DNA from: Liolophura sinensis
Lineage: Eukaryota > Mollusca > Polyplacophora > Chitonida > Chitonidae
DNA: 64,000 nt
Assembly: GCF_032854445.1 (NCBI RefSeq)
Contig: NC_088302.1
Location: 48,328,046-48,392,045, forward strand
Direction: 5' to 3'
Below the pieces are notes generated by a model that did no database searches, was not told where the DNA came from, and saw only the letters and a list, made by a program, of their open reading frames with translations. This document shows positions 1-13,093 of this stretch, piece by piece (the stretch's first letter is position 1; each line of letters begins with the position of its first letter). The position numbers were made by a program, and so were the translations under genes.

Positions 1-337
1 AAATAGAAATTAATTCAGCGGCTGAATTGAAGCAGTCAGCAGCATTTATTAGCTTGCCGGGTATACAGGGAATTTTACAGACGTATGGCACGAGAAAAAA
101 AAACAAGTCTACATCAGATAATTTTAAATTTTAGCGCAGATATAATAAATGTTCCTTGTAAAAAAAACTGTTTATTCGTGTCCATGGTAACCATGGAAGT
201 TTTTCACAAAACACACTTTTACAGTTTCATATGAAGTATGTGCATGTACGGGCATTTACTTTAGTGTTGTTGTTGTGTGAAAAGTATTGCACAGCAATCC
301 TACAGCTGAATTCTATACAGACGTCAGTAAGACAACA
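1..337. other. Non-coding stretch, nothing recognised
   Basis: AT-rich sequence with short A runs. I see no conserved open frame, splice-bounded exon or repeat head before the SINE that begins near 338. Confidence 0.5.
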
Positions 338-545
338 TCTCTGCCTTGGACCGCCTCGAAGTCGGGAGTCCCGGGATCAAGCCTGGGTCACGCCAAAGAC
401 TGAATGGTATACTTATTGCTGCCTTGCTTGGTGGTCATCACTGAGAGGTCAGAGCAAGGAAACAGGACTGATTGGCTCTGTGTCAGTATAATACAATATA
501 ACTGTACGACGTTAAACGCCAAGCATTCATTCATTCATTCATTCT
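338..545 (+). mobile_element. tRNA-derived SINE, family B (CATT-tailed), 5'-truncated
   Basis: The left part keeps a tRNA-like B-box region (GATCAAGCCTGGGTC near 376). It is followed by a body ending in GACGTTAAACGCCAAGCATTC and a CATT microsatellite tail to 545. The same body, with GTTAAACCCCAAGCACTC at its end, occurs in the fuller copy at 12772-13093 and in reverse at 18597-18890. Little of the tRNA 5' half remains. The family assignment rests on these three copies matching one another. Confidence 0.7.
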
Positions 546-559
546 GCCATTTCACCGGT

Positions 560-698
560 TGCCGACTTAGGAAGTTATTTTGTCCACGGGATATGAAATT
601 TTTAATTAGAACTGGTATGTTTTCAATAAGAAAATGATAACGTTCTGTTCTAATTAAAAATTTCATATCCCGTGGACTAATAACTTCCTAAGTCGGCA
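560..698. mobile_element. Near-perfect hairpin (foldback/MITE-like) element
   Basis: The left arm, 560-612, starts TGCCGACTTAGGAAGTTAT. The right arm, 647-698, ends ATAACTTCCTAAGTCGGCA. The arms are about 52 nt long and are reverse complements apart from one indel and one or two mismatches. A 34-nt loop separates them. No coding capacity is present. High arm identity suggests a fairly recent non-autonomous DNA transposon or foldback copy. I could not define a target-site duplication. Confidence 0.8.
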
Positions 699-701
699 AA
701 C

Positions 702-2009
702 GCTAACCTCTGCCACAACTAAGTGTACGAATTGTTTAAAAAAATCGTATCTCGTTCCTAGAAATTCCACCACCACCCAAGCAAAAATATGTACATCCTT
801 TCCTCTAAATCCGCCCATAACTTTTCTCATAAAGTTGTGCGGACACAAACAGGCAGGCAAAAATCATTCGGCAAAAACCTTGGCGGAGGTAATTAGGAAA
901 GAGTTAAACTGTTTAGTAAACTGACGATTTTGAAGACACTGAAAACAAATATTAAGGCCACTATAAGTTATCTGAAATACTGGTTAACACACCGACTGTG
1001 AACAGAGAAACAGAATAAAAAGAGAAAAAAAAACACCGTCGACTTTTTCCCAGGTCTTGGTAGAAATAAAGCGGCACATACTGACTTAAACATGTGTGCG
1101 TTTATTTGACATCTGTTTCTCTGATTTCTTTTTCCATCAAGTTTCTATATCTCGTTTTATGGCGCTTGTTAACATGAACAGATGGCGCAGAAGAGTGGGT
1201 ACTTGCAAATTCTAATTCGACAAAGTGCTTCAGTGGGAATAAAAACATACAGAATCTGGTCCCACCACACAGTGACAGGTGTCTATAGCGGGTGAATGCT
1301 AACAGCACTGGCTTGTATGGGAACAAACCAGCAGAAATTTTTCACCGTACAAACCTCAAGACATCCGGTTTTATCTCACAAATTTGGATGACACACAGCC
1401 ATTATTTGTTTATTCTTCAGGGGCGGGTTGACGTAACCGACAAAATAAGATGCTTGTCTTACAATCGCTGTGCCACACGAGGTGTTGATTCAAACCCGGC
1501 GTCGGACATGACTGAATCCTTGAGATTAGATAGATAATTAAGCTTACTTGAGATAACTGAATATACACTGCTTTTAGGACATGTGTGCCCTGATTTGACA
1601 TCTGGTAGAGCTATAGTAGAGTCGTTTAGGTGGTCCAATACATGAACGTCATTCGAGATCACATATTTTTCACCAAAGCCACCTCTATGTGTACGTCACA
1701 TGCAACGTACACAATCTTCGTGATGTTAGCTTATATATTCGGTGGTTTCTTTGGAGTAGCCTACTTCGGTTTTGTATGGCATCTCGCCTTATACCATTTG
1801 TTATATCTTGTGATTTCAATCAACGCCACAGGTTATTACTACAAAAAGTAGTGTGGCAAGGTTATTCCATTAAACACCCTCACTCTAAGTTTCTTAAGTT
1901 TTACAACAAGTATAATTCTCTTGTTAATTAATACGGAATCTCTGGTACTCTGTGTTCAGTTCAGCTTAACCAGGGGCTACGGGTAGTATATTCATATATA
2001 GTGTTGTAC
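702..2009. other. Non-coding stretch with one possible decayed tRNA-derived repeat
   Basis: No supported gene. At about 1485-1500 there is a tRNA B-box-like GATTCAAACCC, followed by an AGATAGATAA-like tail near 1525. This could be a decayed SINE, but no A box is clear. The open frames here are short and show no splice context. Confidence 0.4.
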
Positions 2010-2319
2010 TTGATCTCTACATTGGATGTATGAACGAGATACATATTTTATGATCGACATCTTTTATACAAGCTCGGTACATGATTTGAATACTGATTTC
2101 ACTCATTCGCCTAGAACATACCTTGCATCTTTCCAACATCGCTGAAAACTGTTGACTGCTTCTCTTTGCACGATTCCGTCCAATATTCGTACTTCATATA
2201 CTTTCTTAGTTCTTCAGTGCTTTGTGTCATACGACGTTTTGGGAATTATAGCCTACCTTGCGATTATTGACCTGGAAGGTCCGACTAGTATACGAACGTT
2301 ATGTTACGGCGCATAGATT
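2010..2319 (+). repeat. Dispersed repeat family R1, copy 1
   Basis: This copy shares long blocks with 22158-22500 and 46452-47125. Examples are GATTTCACTCATTCGCCTAG, AACTGTTGACTGCTTCTCTT, TTCTTAGTTCTT and TTATTGACCTGGAA. It ends with the family motif GCATAGATTC. It has no open frame and no visible terminal repeats. The class is unknown; it could be a SINE-like or MITE-like element. Confidence 0.7.
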
Positions 2320-2761
2320 CTTAGGTCATGAAGTAGCCGCCGTCATAAAAATCACAAATTTAGGAACTAATTCATGAGCTAAATTTCTAGCTTTCCATAT
2401 AGTAAATTTCATAATAACGGGGAAATAAATACTACCACGATAATAAATGTGTAGTGATTTCTTGATCGTAGACAACTAAGAGACTCACGCCGTGGCAAGA
2501 TGTATGTACAATTAACTGTTTCCGTTACAATTGTGAAGCAGAATCCATCTGATCGTTAAGTATCTCCTTGGCAAGACAGCCCTTGCACTCTTTTTGTACA
2601 TTTACAACTGGTACAAAATGCATACTTCAAAGACAGAACTAAGACATGTTTGAGAATAGTAGTTACGACATCCCGATGACATCAAGATCCCTTTTACAAC
2701 TTTGTGGCGAAGTATGGGAGCTGCGATCGCGAGATGTTGTCGAGATTTGGTCAAGATTCAG

Positions 2762-2886
2762 TGGAGACGCACATAGGGCTGATGACGCGATATATTGACG
2801 CGAGAGATTACGACGAGAAACCACAATGGAGACGCACATAGGGGTGATGACGCGATATATTGACGCGAGAGATTACGACGAGAAAC
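2762..2886. repeat. 65-bp tandem duplication
   Basis: A unit starting TGGAGACGCACATAGGG at 2762 is repeated at 2827. The second copy is complete to about 2886, with very few differences. The unit contains GACGCGATATATTGACGCG. No gene is evident around it. Confidence 0.85.
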
Positions 2887-5191
2887 CAAGAGGCTTAGCA
2901 AGAGCCTTGTGCAGATCGAGCGTTGCTGAATCTCCACCAAAACCTTCTTTAAACTGTACCTTCATTTTGGTTTTATATCTCTGAGAATGTCGGGTGTTTT
3001 GTGCATCGCAGTTTTGATGAAACAACCAGCTTATGAGATTTGAACGAGAATTTTAGCGCGACATTTTGCAGAAATACAGGTATATAGACGCGATGTATTT
3101 GACACCTTGAGACCTACAGAGGAAAGATCTTAAACAACATTTCGACTCAATCTCTCTCGAACTTGCCCGCAAAAGACGTATGCTTCTAAAAACAAAATTC
3201 ATAAGAAATAAGCAAACTTGTATTAAGTTGATGGTTATACTGTACAGAAAACTATTTGACTCAGAAGCCGGTGACTGAAATGTATTGCTGCACAGAGGTT
3301 CTCACCCACACCATGTGTAGTTCGTGAATGCCAGGCTTTTCCCAATTTACATGGATCCGAACGGATAACCAGCCAAATTAATGTGTCAGCCTTCTGCATA
3401 TTTGACTGTGGGCTGTATTTGGGTAGATAAATTTATCGAGTGAAAAAAGATTGTAAATTTAATTACATAGTACCGTTTTGCACTACCTAGCGCCATCGTT
3501 GTATAGCAATTAGTTGGCATGTCGGTTGAGTCGACCCGTGTGGTCTGCTCGTGTAACAAAGGTGTGAAGACATTAGCCTTATCACCCCTCGATCATCCAT
3601 CTCATCATATTAACCTCGCCCTATGTCACACGCTCTCTGGACTGTTCACGAGTGAGTATATATACGGGGCTCCCAGGGCTTATAACAGTAGAGCACCGTG
3701 GTGGTGTTCAGACACCTATATGTTTGGTATACAGTCGATCCGTTAACGTGACAGAGAGACGCGAATGTGTCGATATAAGATAAATTAATTTTATTATCTA
3801 CACTCGACTAGTAGATAACAATCTTCTCTACCTTTTGTTTTATTCTCAGCTAATTTTCCACGTGGTTAAGATGGCAATGACATTGAATGAATGAATAAAA
3901 AACCCGAAAAATTTTGAGTGAATGGAGACCGTCGTACTGAATTACCATAAATGTGGTCTTCTCGCCGCTATATCTAACTTCTACTCATGTATTTGCTCAT
4001 AAATTCAGCTTGTAATTTATTCTAGAACGTGTTTTACCCATGCATCCTATTTTCACATAAATTCTCCACTAGTGCATAGAGATAAACTCGCGTAATTTCA
4101 ACCAACCTATTTAACACTGAAGGTGAACACGTATTTATGGCGTTGCCAAAAGCGGGCTTCCTTTGATGTTTCTTTGGCAAAGAAAATCTGGTTTGTTTTC
4201 CGCGCGGATGGATAAATTACACAGAGCGTGAGGAATGTTCATAATGTAAGGTGCTTTAGCTGTAAACTGGTTTAAATAGAGGAATAACTAGAGCAGTCAT
4301 GAATATACATGTATCCTTACAGATTGATTGTAAGCATACTTATATTATCTCCTCGCTTCACAGGGTCGATTTTACGCATGGCAGTTGTAGTCCTTGAAGC
4401 GGTGTGTTATGAGGTTATCGTATGGGATAGGTGCTTGGATAATAAACAAGGAATTATTCAACAGTTAACCACTGCAGTAATGATACAGCTACATGTACGT
4501 CTAGACGTCCACAGATCTAGACAAAGATATACCGCCATTTTTTTTTAAACGATGTAGATAAACCTATGCAAGCTGGTTGGAACAATTTCATGGGCCGCAT
4601 GTTTTTACGTGCAAACATTCGCCACTGTTATGGTGAGGAGTATACAAAGAATTCCAAGAGAGTATGACCATACTTTCTTCTTATCATAAAACAGCACGAA
4701 GCCTACACACAAATTTTCCTGGCAAATCGACAATATGATCTGATCCTTTTAGACACAGAACATTAAAGTGACAAAGAACACCAAAGTGACAACAGAATAA
4801 AGCTGAAATATACCACTAAAATAGATCACGCGAGAAACAGAGCAGGACCCTGTAGGTGTTGTCACCTACAAGTGCTGGAAGAAACAGAGCGCTTTTCACT
4901 GGTATAGAAGAGGCATTTTAGAACACCACTAAGACGGCCGTGAATGAGAAAGTATGTAAGCGGAGACAGACATACGAGCAACAAGTTCGGTTTCATAATA
5001 CCAGTGTCCTGGTTACATCAGGATGTATTTAGCGTGCAGCTTGTATAAATCTGTGTCATAAATAACCGGGGTCTGTTTCCTCAAAGTTACAGCAAGAAAA
5101 TGTGGAAATCGTCACCATGGTGATGACTGTAAATAAACGGGGTATATAGGCGGCCGTATTTGTGTGGGTCATCTTGCCCGAGGGAGAGGTA

Positions 5192-5192
<1 letters not shown>

Positions 5193-5267
<75 letters not shown>
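5193..5267. repeat. (TA)n microsatellite, about 37 dinucleotides
   Basis: An uninterrupted alternating TA tract. It is self-complementary and likely to form cruciform or slipped structures. The flanks, GGGAGAGGTAG and TTGTCCTTAGCC, do not show an obvious SINE body. Confidence 0.95.
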
Positions 5268-5270
<3 letters not shown>

Positions 5271-6516
5271 CCTTAGCCCTCATCTGAGGAAAATGCATGC
5301 TCGGTAGCTCCAATTAATATTACCCCAAGTAAAATGAATAACTTTACGTCGTTATATCACATCTTTTCGCCTATAAGTAAGGGAACTGTGGCCACAGAAC
5401 CCATTTTTCTGACCTAAATCAACATCTGAAATACATTTTTATCCAAAGACATCGGAATAAGTGGTGTAGCAAATTTTTCTTTATTGGGCCCTTCTTATTA
5501 AAATTTTGACTACCGCATAGGAGCAGGGCACCTTGCGATAAATATGTCAGACTATCAACTTCCAGTACAAAAAATTTTGGTTTCAGTCAGAAATGTCTAT
5601 GAAATCTGCTTCTAGGCCTATGGTCTACACAATTTATCTTCCTTTAGTTGTATTTATAAAGACATTTATTACGCGCTGGACTGAATCTACAGTGACAGTG
5701 GGAAAACTGTAGCAAGTATATCTACAGATAATTTAAAATTTCATGCAATGGTGTATATAGGCCTACCGCAACAGATATAGTATTCAATAGATATATCTAC
5801 CATAGATGAATTTATTGTAACAGGAATGAGCCAAACATAACTCCTCTCCGTGAAGTGTAAAGCATATACGTAAATCAAACCAACTATGTAAAGGAAGACC
5901 TCTATACTTTATTTGCTCAGGACGACAGACATTTCCTTTTTCTCAAACACATAAAAAGCCCAATCCATTAGGGACGACATGAAAGGCTGACATTTTTCAT
6001 TGCCTCGATTATAACTCATTGTTTGACACTTTTGCCCTGGGACAAGCCTAATTATCTGGTGGACAGTACTAACTTACTCGTCAAACTGTTCATTGGTCAC
6101 ATACCTTATACGACAAAATGACAAGGGGTCAGATGGATTTGTCAGCAAAGGCTGTAGCCACTTCACCGTGTCAGTGTGGGCAAAGACAAAGGATATCCAC
6201 GATTTATAGTTTTTGTCAATTTTGATGAAATGTGTCTAAAATATCTCGAACAGGAAATGACACAAATGGAATAAAAATAAAACAAAACAAAAAAGGCTAA
6301 TCAATAAAAGCATACTGTAGCTTCATTAAACAGAACGTTTTAACCAAGGCACTGCACATGAATTAAGAAAAGGAAGTTTAAGAAAGTACAGTTATTCTTG
6401 TAAAAATCACACATGGACTTATGTATACAAAAAGAATAGACTTAATAGTATTTTTCTATGTGCAAATATCATGCAGTGTGCTGTTTATTTCCGAAATACG
6501 AAATATTTACTCAGAA

Positions 6517-6518
<2 letters not shown>

Positions 6519-6551
<33 letters not shown>
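6519..6551. repeat. (AT)n microsatellite
   Basis: An uninterrupted AT tract of about 33 bp in non-coding sequence. Confidence 0.9.
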
Positions 6552-6553
<2 letters not shown>

Positions 6554-7904
6554 TGTGTGAATTTTGGAGCACACATCGAAACACCCAGTCAGAAACACCG
6601 TGCAACTGCATGAGGAACGACGCCTAGGCTTTATACAGAACAGTCTATGCTTTAGGTACATACATATTCGGTGTTAAGTCAGCCTTAAGCCCTTATGAAT
6701 GGGCGACGGTTGAAACCAGAGCTAGCCTTTGGGTTAATATCTGTGTTTGTTCTTCATCAGGGTAAGGACGGTTTGCCAAAGTAAGTAAGTCAGGTTCAGG
6801 CCACAGGTGGTTGGCGGATGGGCTCAACATTAAGAGGTCATGGGTTCCTGCAAACACATCCTGTAATAGTCTTGATTGAATAGGAATTCTCGCCTGCATC
6901 TCGTATTTCAGTGGTATACATGAAAGATAGTTACTCCTATATATAAACAGGGTATAATTTCTATAAGTTACAAATGACAAACCTTTAATTCACTGCAGGT
7001 TTGTCTGGCTTAGAATGAAGTTAAACTGTTTTTGGCCAATCACATACTGAATAACAAGCTTTGTTCACGCAGAATTATTCCACAGCATTAATACATGTCT
7101 ACAGAATATGTTTGCCCCGTGCTACTTGTTGTTTTCGGCGAATGAATGTCTATAATGTTTTTAATGAAAAAAAAACTTTTACAGCTCCTATCTAGCGATA
7201 TAGTCTTTCCATCTCCGGTACGTGCCTTCCTCTCAAGTGCTGAACTGTTTTGAAAGAAAACACTCTTCAAGCCAATGCTACCCAGCCCATTAACTTAGGA
7301 CTACAGATTAGACCTGGATTGGTGTACAGGTCACAGAATGTCAGTCATTCCTATATTAATGTCGTCGATCTGGAACCCTTGTGGCATCGATAACGTCGTC
7401 TAAACATCGCTGACATTAATAAATATTTTTCATATCGAGAATATATTCCTGGCATAAGGATACATTAACAACATTTAGTTTTATCGTGAGTGAACACTTA
7501 ATGCCAATAAGTTGCTGTACTCATCGATGTTGATAGCGATCAATAATTTATCGATATCCCTAGATGAATCAGTCGATATTAGTCACGTCATTTGTAATTT
7601 CAAATTTGTAGATTTGTGGTTATTAGAATAGTTGTAGGACTATACGCGACAGTGGGAAAATAAGCCTGAACTGGGTACGGTGTCGGTTAGGGTGTCCATA
7701 GCCTGATGCTTCAGTATAACAGCACGATAAAGTAATACTGGCTACAGACACTTTAGGGGCTGTACTGCCGAAAGAAAAAAACATCGTGTTACGACAGCAA
7801 CAAAGTTGAAAATGACATTTTTCACAGAGTAAACTAGCAGGCAGGAAGACGCCGATATAAGCATACTGGGCTCTGGTTACCATCATACATGTATCTGTAC
7901 TTAC

Positions 7905-7988
7905 CAAGAGAAGTGTTGGAAGTATGTACCAACATCCGCTTATCATAGCCTGAGATGACATCACAGTGTGTGTTCGTGTCAAAGAAAC
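7905..7988 (-). CDS. Tentative first coding exon with signal-peptide-like sequence
   Basis: On the minus strand, a TTTCTGTTCAG acceptor at 7989 opens an exon. Its ATG at 7961 gives MSSQAMISGCWYILPTLLL (19 codons), immediately followed by a consensus donor GTAAGT at 7904. A short hydrophobic N-terminus ending at a good donor is what a split secretory gene looks like. I could not find convincing downstream exons below 7900. The gene is unidentified and this may be a chance open frame. Confidence 0.25.
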
Positions 7989-8059
7989 CTGAACAGAAAA
8001 AGAAACAAGTGTTTCATCATGCAATCTAAATGTATAATTACATGTAGAAGCATATCTCC

Positions 8060-8317
8060 TCAGACTTTCTCACGTTTTTACCAATGCGGTCGCTGTGAGT
8101 TCATGTCCAGCTCATGCCGGCCCATCTCCGGCCGTACGTGGGAAGGCCTTACAGCAACTTGCGGATGGTCGTGGGTTTGTCCCGGGCTCTGCTAGGTTTC
8201 CTCTCAAAATAATGATGGCCGCCGTGGTATACGTGAAATATTCTTAAATACTGGGAAACACCAATCAAATAAATGAATAAATAAATAAATAAATAAATAA
8301 ATAAAAAAAATAAAAAA
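8060..8317 (+). mobile_element. tRNA-derived SINE, family A (AAAT-tailed), 5'-truncated
   Basis: The head keeps CCAATGCGGTCGCTGTGAG. The body follows with CTCCGGCCGTACGTGGGAAGG and GGATGGTCGTGGGTTTG, then the conserved 3' block GTGAAATATTCTTAAATAC and AACACCAATCAAATAAAT with an AAAT tail. The same body recurs at 37681, 38383, 38512, 48740 and 57752. This abundant molluscan-type SINE may belong to the MetaSINE superfamily; that naming is from memory and not certain. Confidence 0.8.
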
Positions 8318-11300
8318 TACATTTCTCGTATGGGTTTTGGGACAGCCTGTCATGAATGAATACATGGTTATAGTTTCAACAAAATTTGCAGGCCTAATTA
8401 ACTGTAGAATTAAACCTGATGTCAGGTTCCAAATAGCGGCCATGTCGTTTTTCTGAGGCTTTCTAATTCCTGATAGACGATAATCAGATTTTCACTCTAA
8501 AAGAAAGAAAGAAAGAAAGCTCTCTAGATTAGATTTACATAACTGTCATCACAAGCAAATGTTCTACAGAAATCTTGAACATCACTGAGGTCACTGGAGT
8601 TACTAGGATGTCAGACGACACAAACGCTCTGTTTCAACCTTTGTTTCTGAGAATACTTGATACAAATGTATCCTCTTTATCTACAGCATGCACAACATGA
8701 TTTTAACTAGTACCTGGAACAATTTTAGTTACGAACGCTTCTTAAAGTTCCGCGCGAGGATGTCAGTGATCAGGCTAAATTCACGTGTCTCACACAGACT
8801 CCAAAGGTCAAGCTCGTCTATTGGTTGCAGTGATGTAAAGCGAGCGTAGAGAGCGGCACATGCTCTGTCAGGAGTACGACATAGATAACCATGACGTTAA
8901 CGTCGTTCCACCAGGTTTTTGTAAGTTCACGTTATATACACACTCCGATTACATTTAACCATGTGCTAAGTACGGCTGATTACTCTGCATGTTGATTACA
9001 CCATTTATCCTGATAAATGTCCTACAACATGCGAAAATTAAGTTTACACAGCTAAAAAATTCCCAAATGTCTCTAGGCCCACTTGCTCAAAATTCTCTTA
9101 CCGTTAGGTGCACGTAACTGCCATGGCAACCAGCGGAATACATGTAATATTACAGTCACATAACATTAGCAATCACGCGCATGTCCGTAACGTCAAGAAA
9201 GGTTCGGGTTATAGTGCACGGAAGTAGAATGTTAGCATTTACTCTAAAGCAAACTTTAGACAAAACTACAAAATGCCTCTCTTTAAAGAATTATTCCAAC
9301 AAAATACATAAACAATACAAAATGAACTGCTTTTATATGCAAATTTTAATTATTTTTATGGAAATAAGGCACTTTTTAAAACCTTTCTTTTAAATGCTAG
9401 ATGGAAAGAAGATTTACCGGTATAGATACAATTTCTAGACTATATCAGGTACCATGTCTTATTTCGCCTTCATTTTATGAGGAAAATGATTTTCATAGCC
9501 TGTGTGACATTCGTGCACTTCCACAGAATTCTTGGAGCTTCTAATGTATAACATTCGATATGAAAACAAATATGATAAACAAAGAGAGCCTCACAAAGTG
9601 TGTCGGATAATATAGTTTTCCATATTTCAAAAACAGGGAGAGCTATGTCTCTTGTCAGATTATTAAAAGAATGGAGACTATAGTTGGGTTTGGTACAAGT
9701 ATAGATGGCTCCGTCAGAGATCGTCCTGCGTGGTTTGTAAGGCTTAGTTCTGTATGCTGCCCGAGTGTAGTGTGCTTTCTATTAGCACAGTTCACACAGG
9801 GAGCTGTCATAGTGGTGGATATCTGATACCATACTGCGATAAATCATGCTTAATATCTCAAGATAACTCACTGACCATGTCGACGAACAAGAAAGAGATC
9901 CCAGCTTACTCTATATATTAACCCGTAAACTATGAAAACAGATGAGATGGGCTGGAAATTGACTATTCAGCTAAAGCAGCTTCATAAATATTGACAAAAT
10001 CTCAGACCCAGTAAACGACAGACTTTTTTTGGTGAGGTGGGGGTGGGGTGGTGGAGATAGGGGGCGGGAATGGTTGCAGCGGGCGTGTAGGCTAACTTGA
10101 AGAGATATCGGGATACTAAAAGACCTCGCCCATTTTTACTTGGTGCCCAACACGGGTGTTTGTTACTGATACCCCCCCCCCCCCCCCCCCGCCTGCCTAC
10201 TGCCTGGTCATACACTGCTAGAAGCTACCAGCGTTCCTGTCCAGAACTCACGTCTTGCATGACCTCGATTAACCCTCAAATGGACCGGATTACTGACCGT
10301 ATTTACCCAGATTATTGACCAGAGAAGATCTGACCGGTGGTCAGCGGTTATTTATGGCCCTCACACCACTTGAATTAAATTCTTTTCACATCTGAAAGTA
10401 CAGTGGAGATTATATCGACATAGAGTTAGAAGTGAACCTTGCCTAACTCTCACAACTTTCACCAATATACATACTATAAAATCGTCATTATTAACTACAG
10501 TTAGATAAATTTAAACATAGCATTGACTTTAAAATCAACTGACACAATAAAACAGTTTGAAAGGGGAAAATAGGTCAGGGTGAAGGGAATAGCTGTAGGG
10601 CAACATTTGTTTATCTGCGAGATTAAAGAAGTAAACGGTCCGCCTAGTAGTGTGCTGTACTAACGGTTCTACAAATGGTGTGGGTAGGATATAAATTTCA
10701 GTAAGTAATTTTTGTTTTACCCACACACAGATACCCTAAGAGGTCACTTTGCATTGGTATTTACCTAACATGTCTTAAATATCTTCATACATATATTCGA
10801 GTTGTTCGTTGGCCATTGCATCGGAACACGCAGAGCATATATACCTTGCAGTATCTGCAAGTATATTTTGATTACATTTCTTAGCATCTTAAATTCAACA
10901 CCACACCATAGAAAAAGAAAACATTATTCTCTCAGCTGGTAACTTTGCTGAAGACAAAATATAAAAAAAGACGAAGATCATCAAACTTCAGCGTGATAAA
11001 CCTTTAATTCACGTTTACAATAAATCAAATATTCTCTGAAACTATAGAAAGCAAACTTACCTTAATATGACTTTGAAAACTCGTTCCTGGACTTGTTTAA
11101 TACGTCACATGTATGCCAGGAAATAAAACTGATATTCTTCCAGAGGCTTTACATTTAACGTACCAAGATATAATGCAGTGTAAGTGACGTTCCTTTATCC
11201 AAGCACAAGAATTCGCGAAATCCACTTCTCGAATGCACAGCTTTGTGAACTGTCGTCAAAGAGGTTGCTTATCTGCTTAATATTTGTCTGACGAAGTTAG

Positions 11301-12771
11301 AACAACAGAAGGCACAGTCAAACTATGAGATGAGTGATGATAGGTTGTGTACAATATGAAGACAAGATGGTTCCCAGGTTCGCAGATGATACGTCTCTTG
11401 CACGGAAAGTCACAAACACAAGGAGATGTTCTCACAAAACAGTTGTCAGCACTCGAAGTACTTGTAAATGTCTCCGCCCATGAATTGAAACTTCTCCCCT
11501 TGTATTCGTTTCAACCCTGGAAGCATAATGGGTAATCGAATATATAACATATGGAGAAGATTCGAGCATTCTTGGCAACGAACGACCCTTTCTTGGGGGT
11601 TTCTCAGTACTGTGGGCTGTAGAGGTAGAGAAAAAATCGATAGCAAAAATCTTCCGATAATTTATGTCGGTTTACCATGCAAATGATCTGATGCAAGATG
11701 ACCTAAAAATGTGTAATTCACAACATATCCCTTGTGTTCAAGAATTAGTAATGAGCAATATCACGCAATCCATTAGGTTAGATGATTTTGCACCTTGCCA
11801 GAGATAAACAGAAAAATGTAATAAAAATATACACAATTTAACAGCTCAGCTGTTTTACCAGTGTCTTCATTTTTCACAAGTGGAATGTGATTTTGTCATC
11901 TTTCCCACCAATCTAAAATACTCCCTCGACATGCCCTTGTTTGTCCAGGTGAAATAATCCGCTCTACATGTTACGCTTGTGTCCATGAGATGTGCTACAC
12001 AGTGTGTTATTCTGTACGCACGTGGTTGCTCTCCCGTTCTACAACTGCCTGGTGTCTTTAACACAGATTTCTAGTCTACACAGTGAAGAGCCTGGGGCTC
12101 AGGATTTAATTCTCACCCCACCAGAATGTAGCACAGGTTTACAGGCATCCAGAATGCGACATCCGTCGTCCATTATTCCGCGAGCGATGGCATTCGTCTA
12201 TACTTTTGCACCAAGATAGTATTACAGAACTATTGTAACATTAGAAATTACACCACTTTTCACGACCAAGAAATTCTATTCACGAAAAGGAGGTACAGTG
12301 TTATTTTTAAAGACCGCTGCTATAAGAGCTGGGCGTCCCTCCTGTCAATCTAGGATCTATCCGTGCTGTGATTGGTCAGAGGAACACGTGGCGTTAGCTA
12401 TAGCGCGTTCTACCCGGGATCGTCTGTTCCACTGTCATCACAAGTTTTACAGATTGATTGGAGTCACTTCATGCCCAATGTCCCGTAAACTTGAACACCT
12501 TGACCGCTTTTGTGCGTTACAGTAGGTCAAAATCAAACAAAAATCTTGTCTTGACAGTGCCAAACTTTGGCGTTAATGAGATTGTTGGAGGCTTTATTAA
12601 ACTTTTAATTCCAACAGTGCACAGTGTAAAGTGTCTGCCCCAAGGAAAATACACTGCATGTTCCTTGTTTCGACGGTCCACAACCAAAAAGTCACAGTGC
12701 CAACATTGCAAATGGAGATGACACTTAATGCACAAGGCGTTGAAGTACTGCCGGTTTCTTCTGTTCGGGAC
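8318..12771. other. Gene-poor stretch
   Basis: No supported gene. It contains an AAAG microsatellite (8498-8519), a G-rich stretch with several G runs (about 10030-10070) and a 19-C run (10172-10190). The open frames in 9181-12721 overlap one another on both strands and show no family resemblance. Confidence 0.4.
10172..10190. repeat. Poly-C run (19 C) near a G-rich block
   Basis: An uninterrupted run of 19 C on the plus strand follows about 100 bp after a G-rich stretch (10030-10070) with runs of three to five G. Either could form four-stranded DNA, the C run through its complementary strand. No gene is attached. Confidence 0.85.
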
Positions 12772-13093
12772 CTGCCCGGATAGCACAGTTGGTAGAGCGT
12801 CCGCTTCGGGACCGGTAGATCCAGGATCAATCCTTGATCGAGTCACACCTAAGACCTTAAAAGAAGAAGTTGTAACTTCCCTTTTTCAGCATGACCCGTA
12901 TCAGTATAATGGCTCGGGCATGGGCGGCTTACTTGCCTTCTCAGTGAAGCAGCACTAGATAAAAGAGCGGTGGAAATCCGTCCTGCTACAAGGAGGCACA
13001 TTACACGTACATGCACCCTAAGGATTCCTTCGTCGTCACATGACTGAAAAATTGTTAAGTACCACGTTAAACCCCAAGCACTCACTCACTCTT
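12772..13093 (+). mobile_element. tRNA-derived SINE, family B, near full length
   Basis: The 5' end has a clear tRNA-like A box (TAGCACAGTTGGTAGAGCG near 12781) and a B-box-like GGATCAATCCTTG. The body includes CAGTATAATGGCTCGGGC and GATAAAAGAGCGGTGGAAA. The 3' end is CACGTTAAACCCCAAGCACT with an ACTC tail. This is the best copy of family B in the window and defines its structure: tRNA head, unique body, tetranucleotide tail. Confidence 0.88.

Larger units (their letters stand above)
2887..7904. other. Gene-poor stretch with microsatellites
   Basis: No supported coding region. It contains the long TA microsatellite at 5193-5267 and an AT run at 6519-6551. Around 6640-6900 there is repeat-like sequence that I could not assign. 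The open frame on the minus strand there (6693-6980) has no family match that I recognise. Confidence 0.4.

Noticed and set aside
6693-6980. 95-codon minus-strand open frame
   Set aside because: The sequence looks repeat-like and gives no domain similarity or splice context. Not called as a gene.
12781-12860. Possible tRNA gene (A box and B-box-like sequence)
   Set aside because: The tRNA-like part is followed by the family B SINE body and tail. The B box is degenerate, so this is a SINE head and not a functional tRNA.
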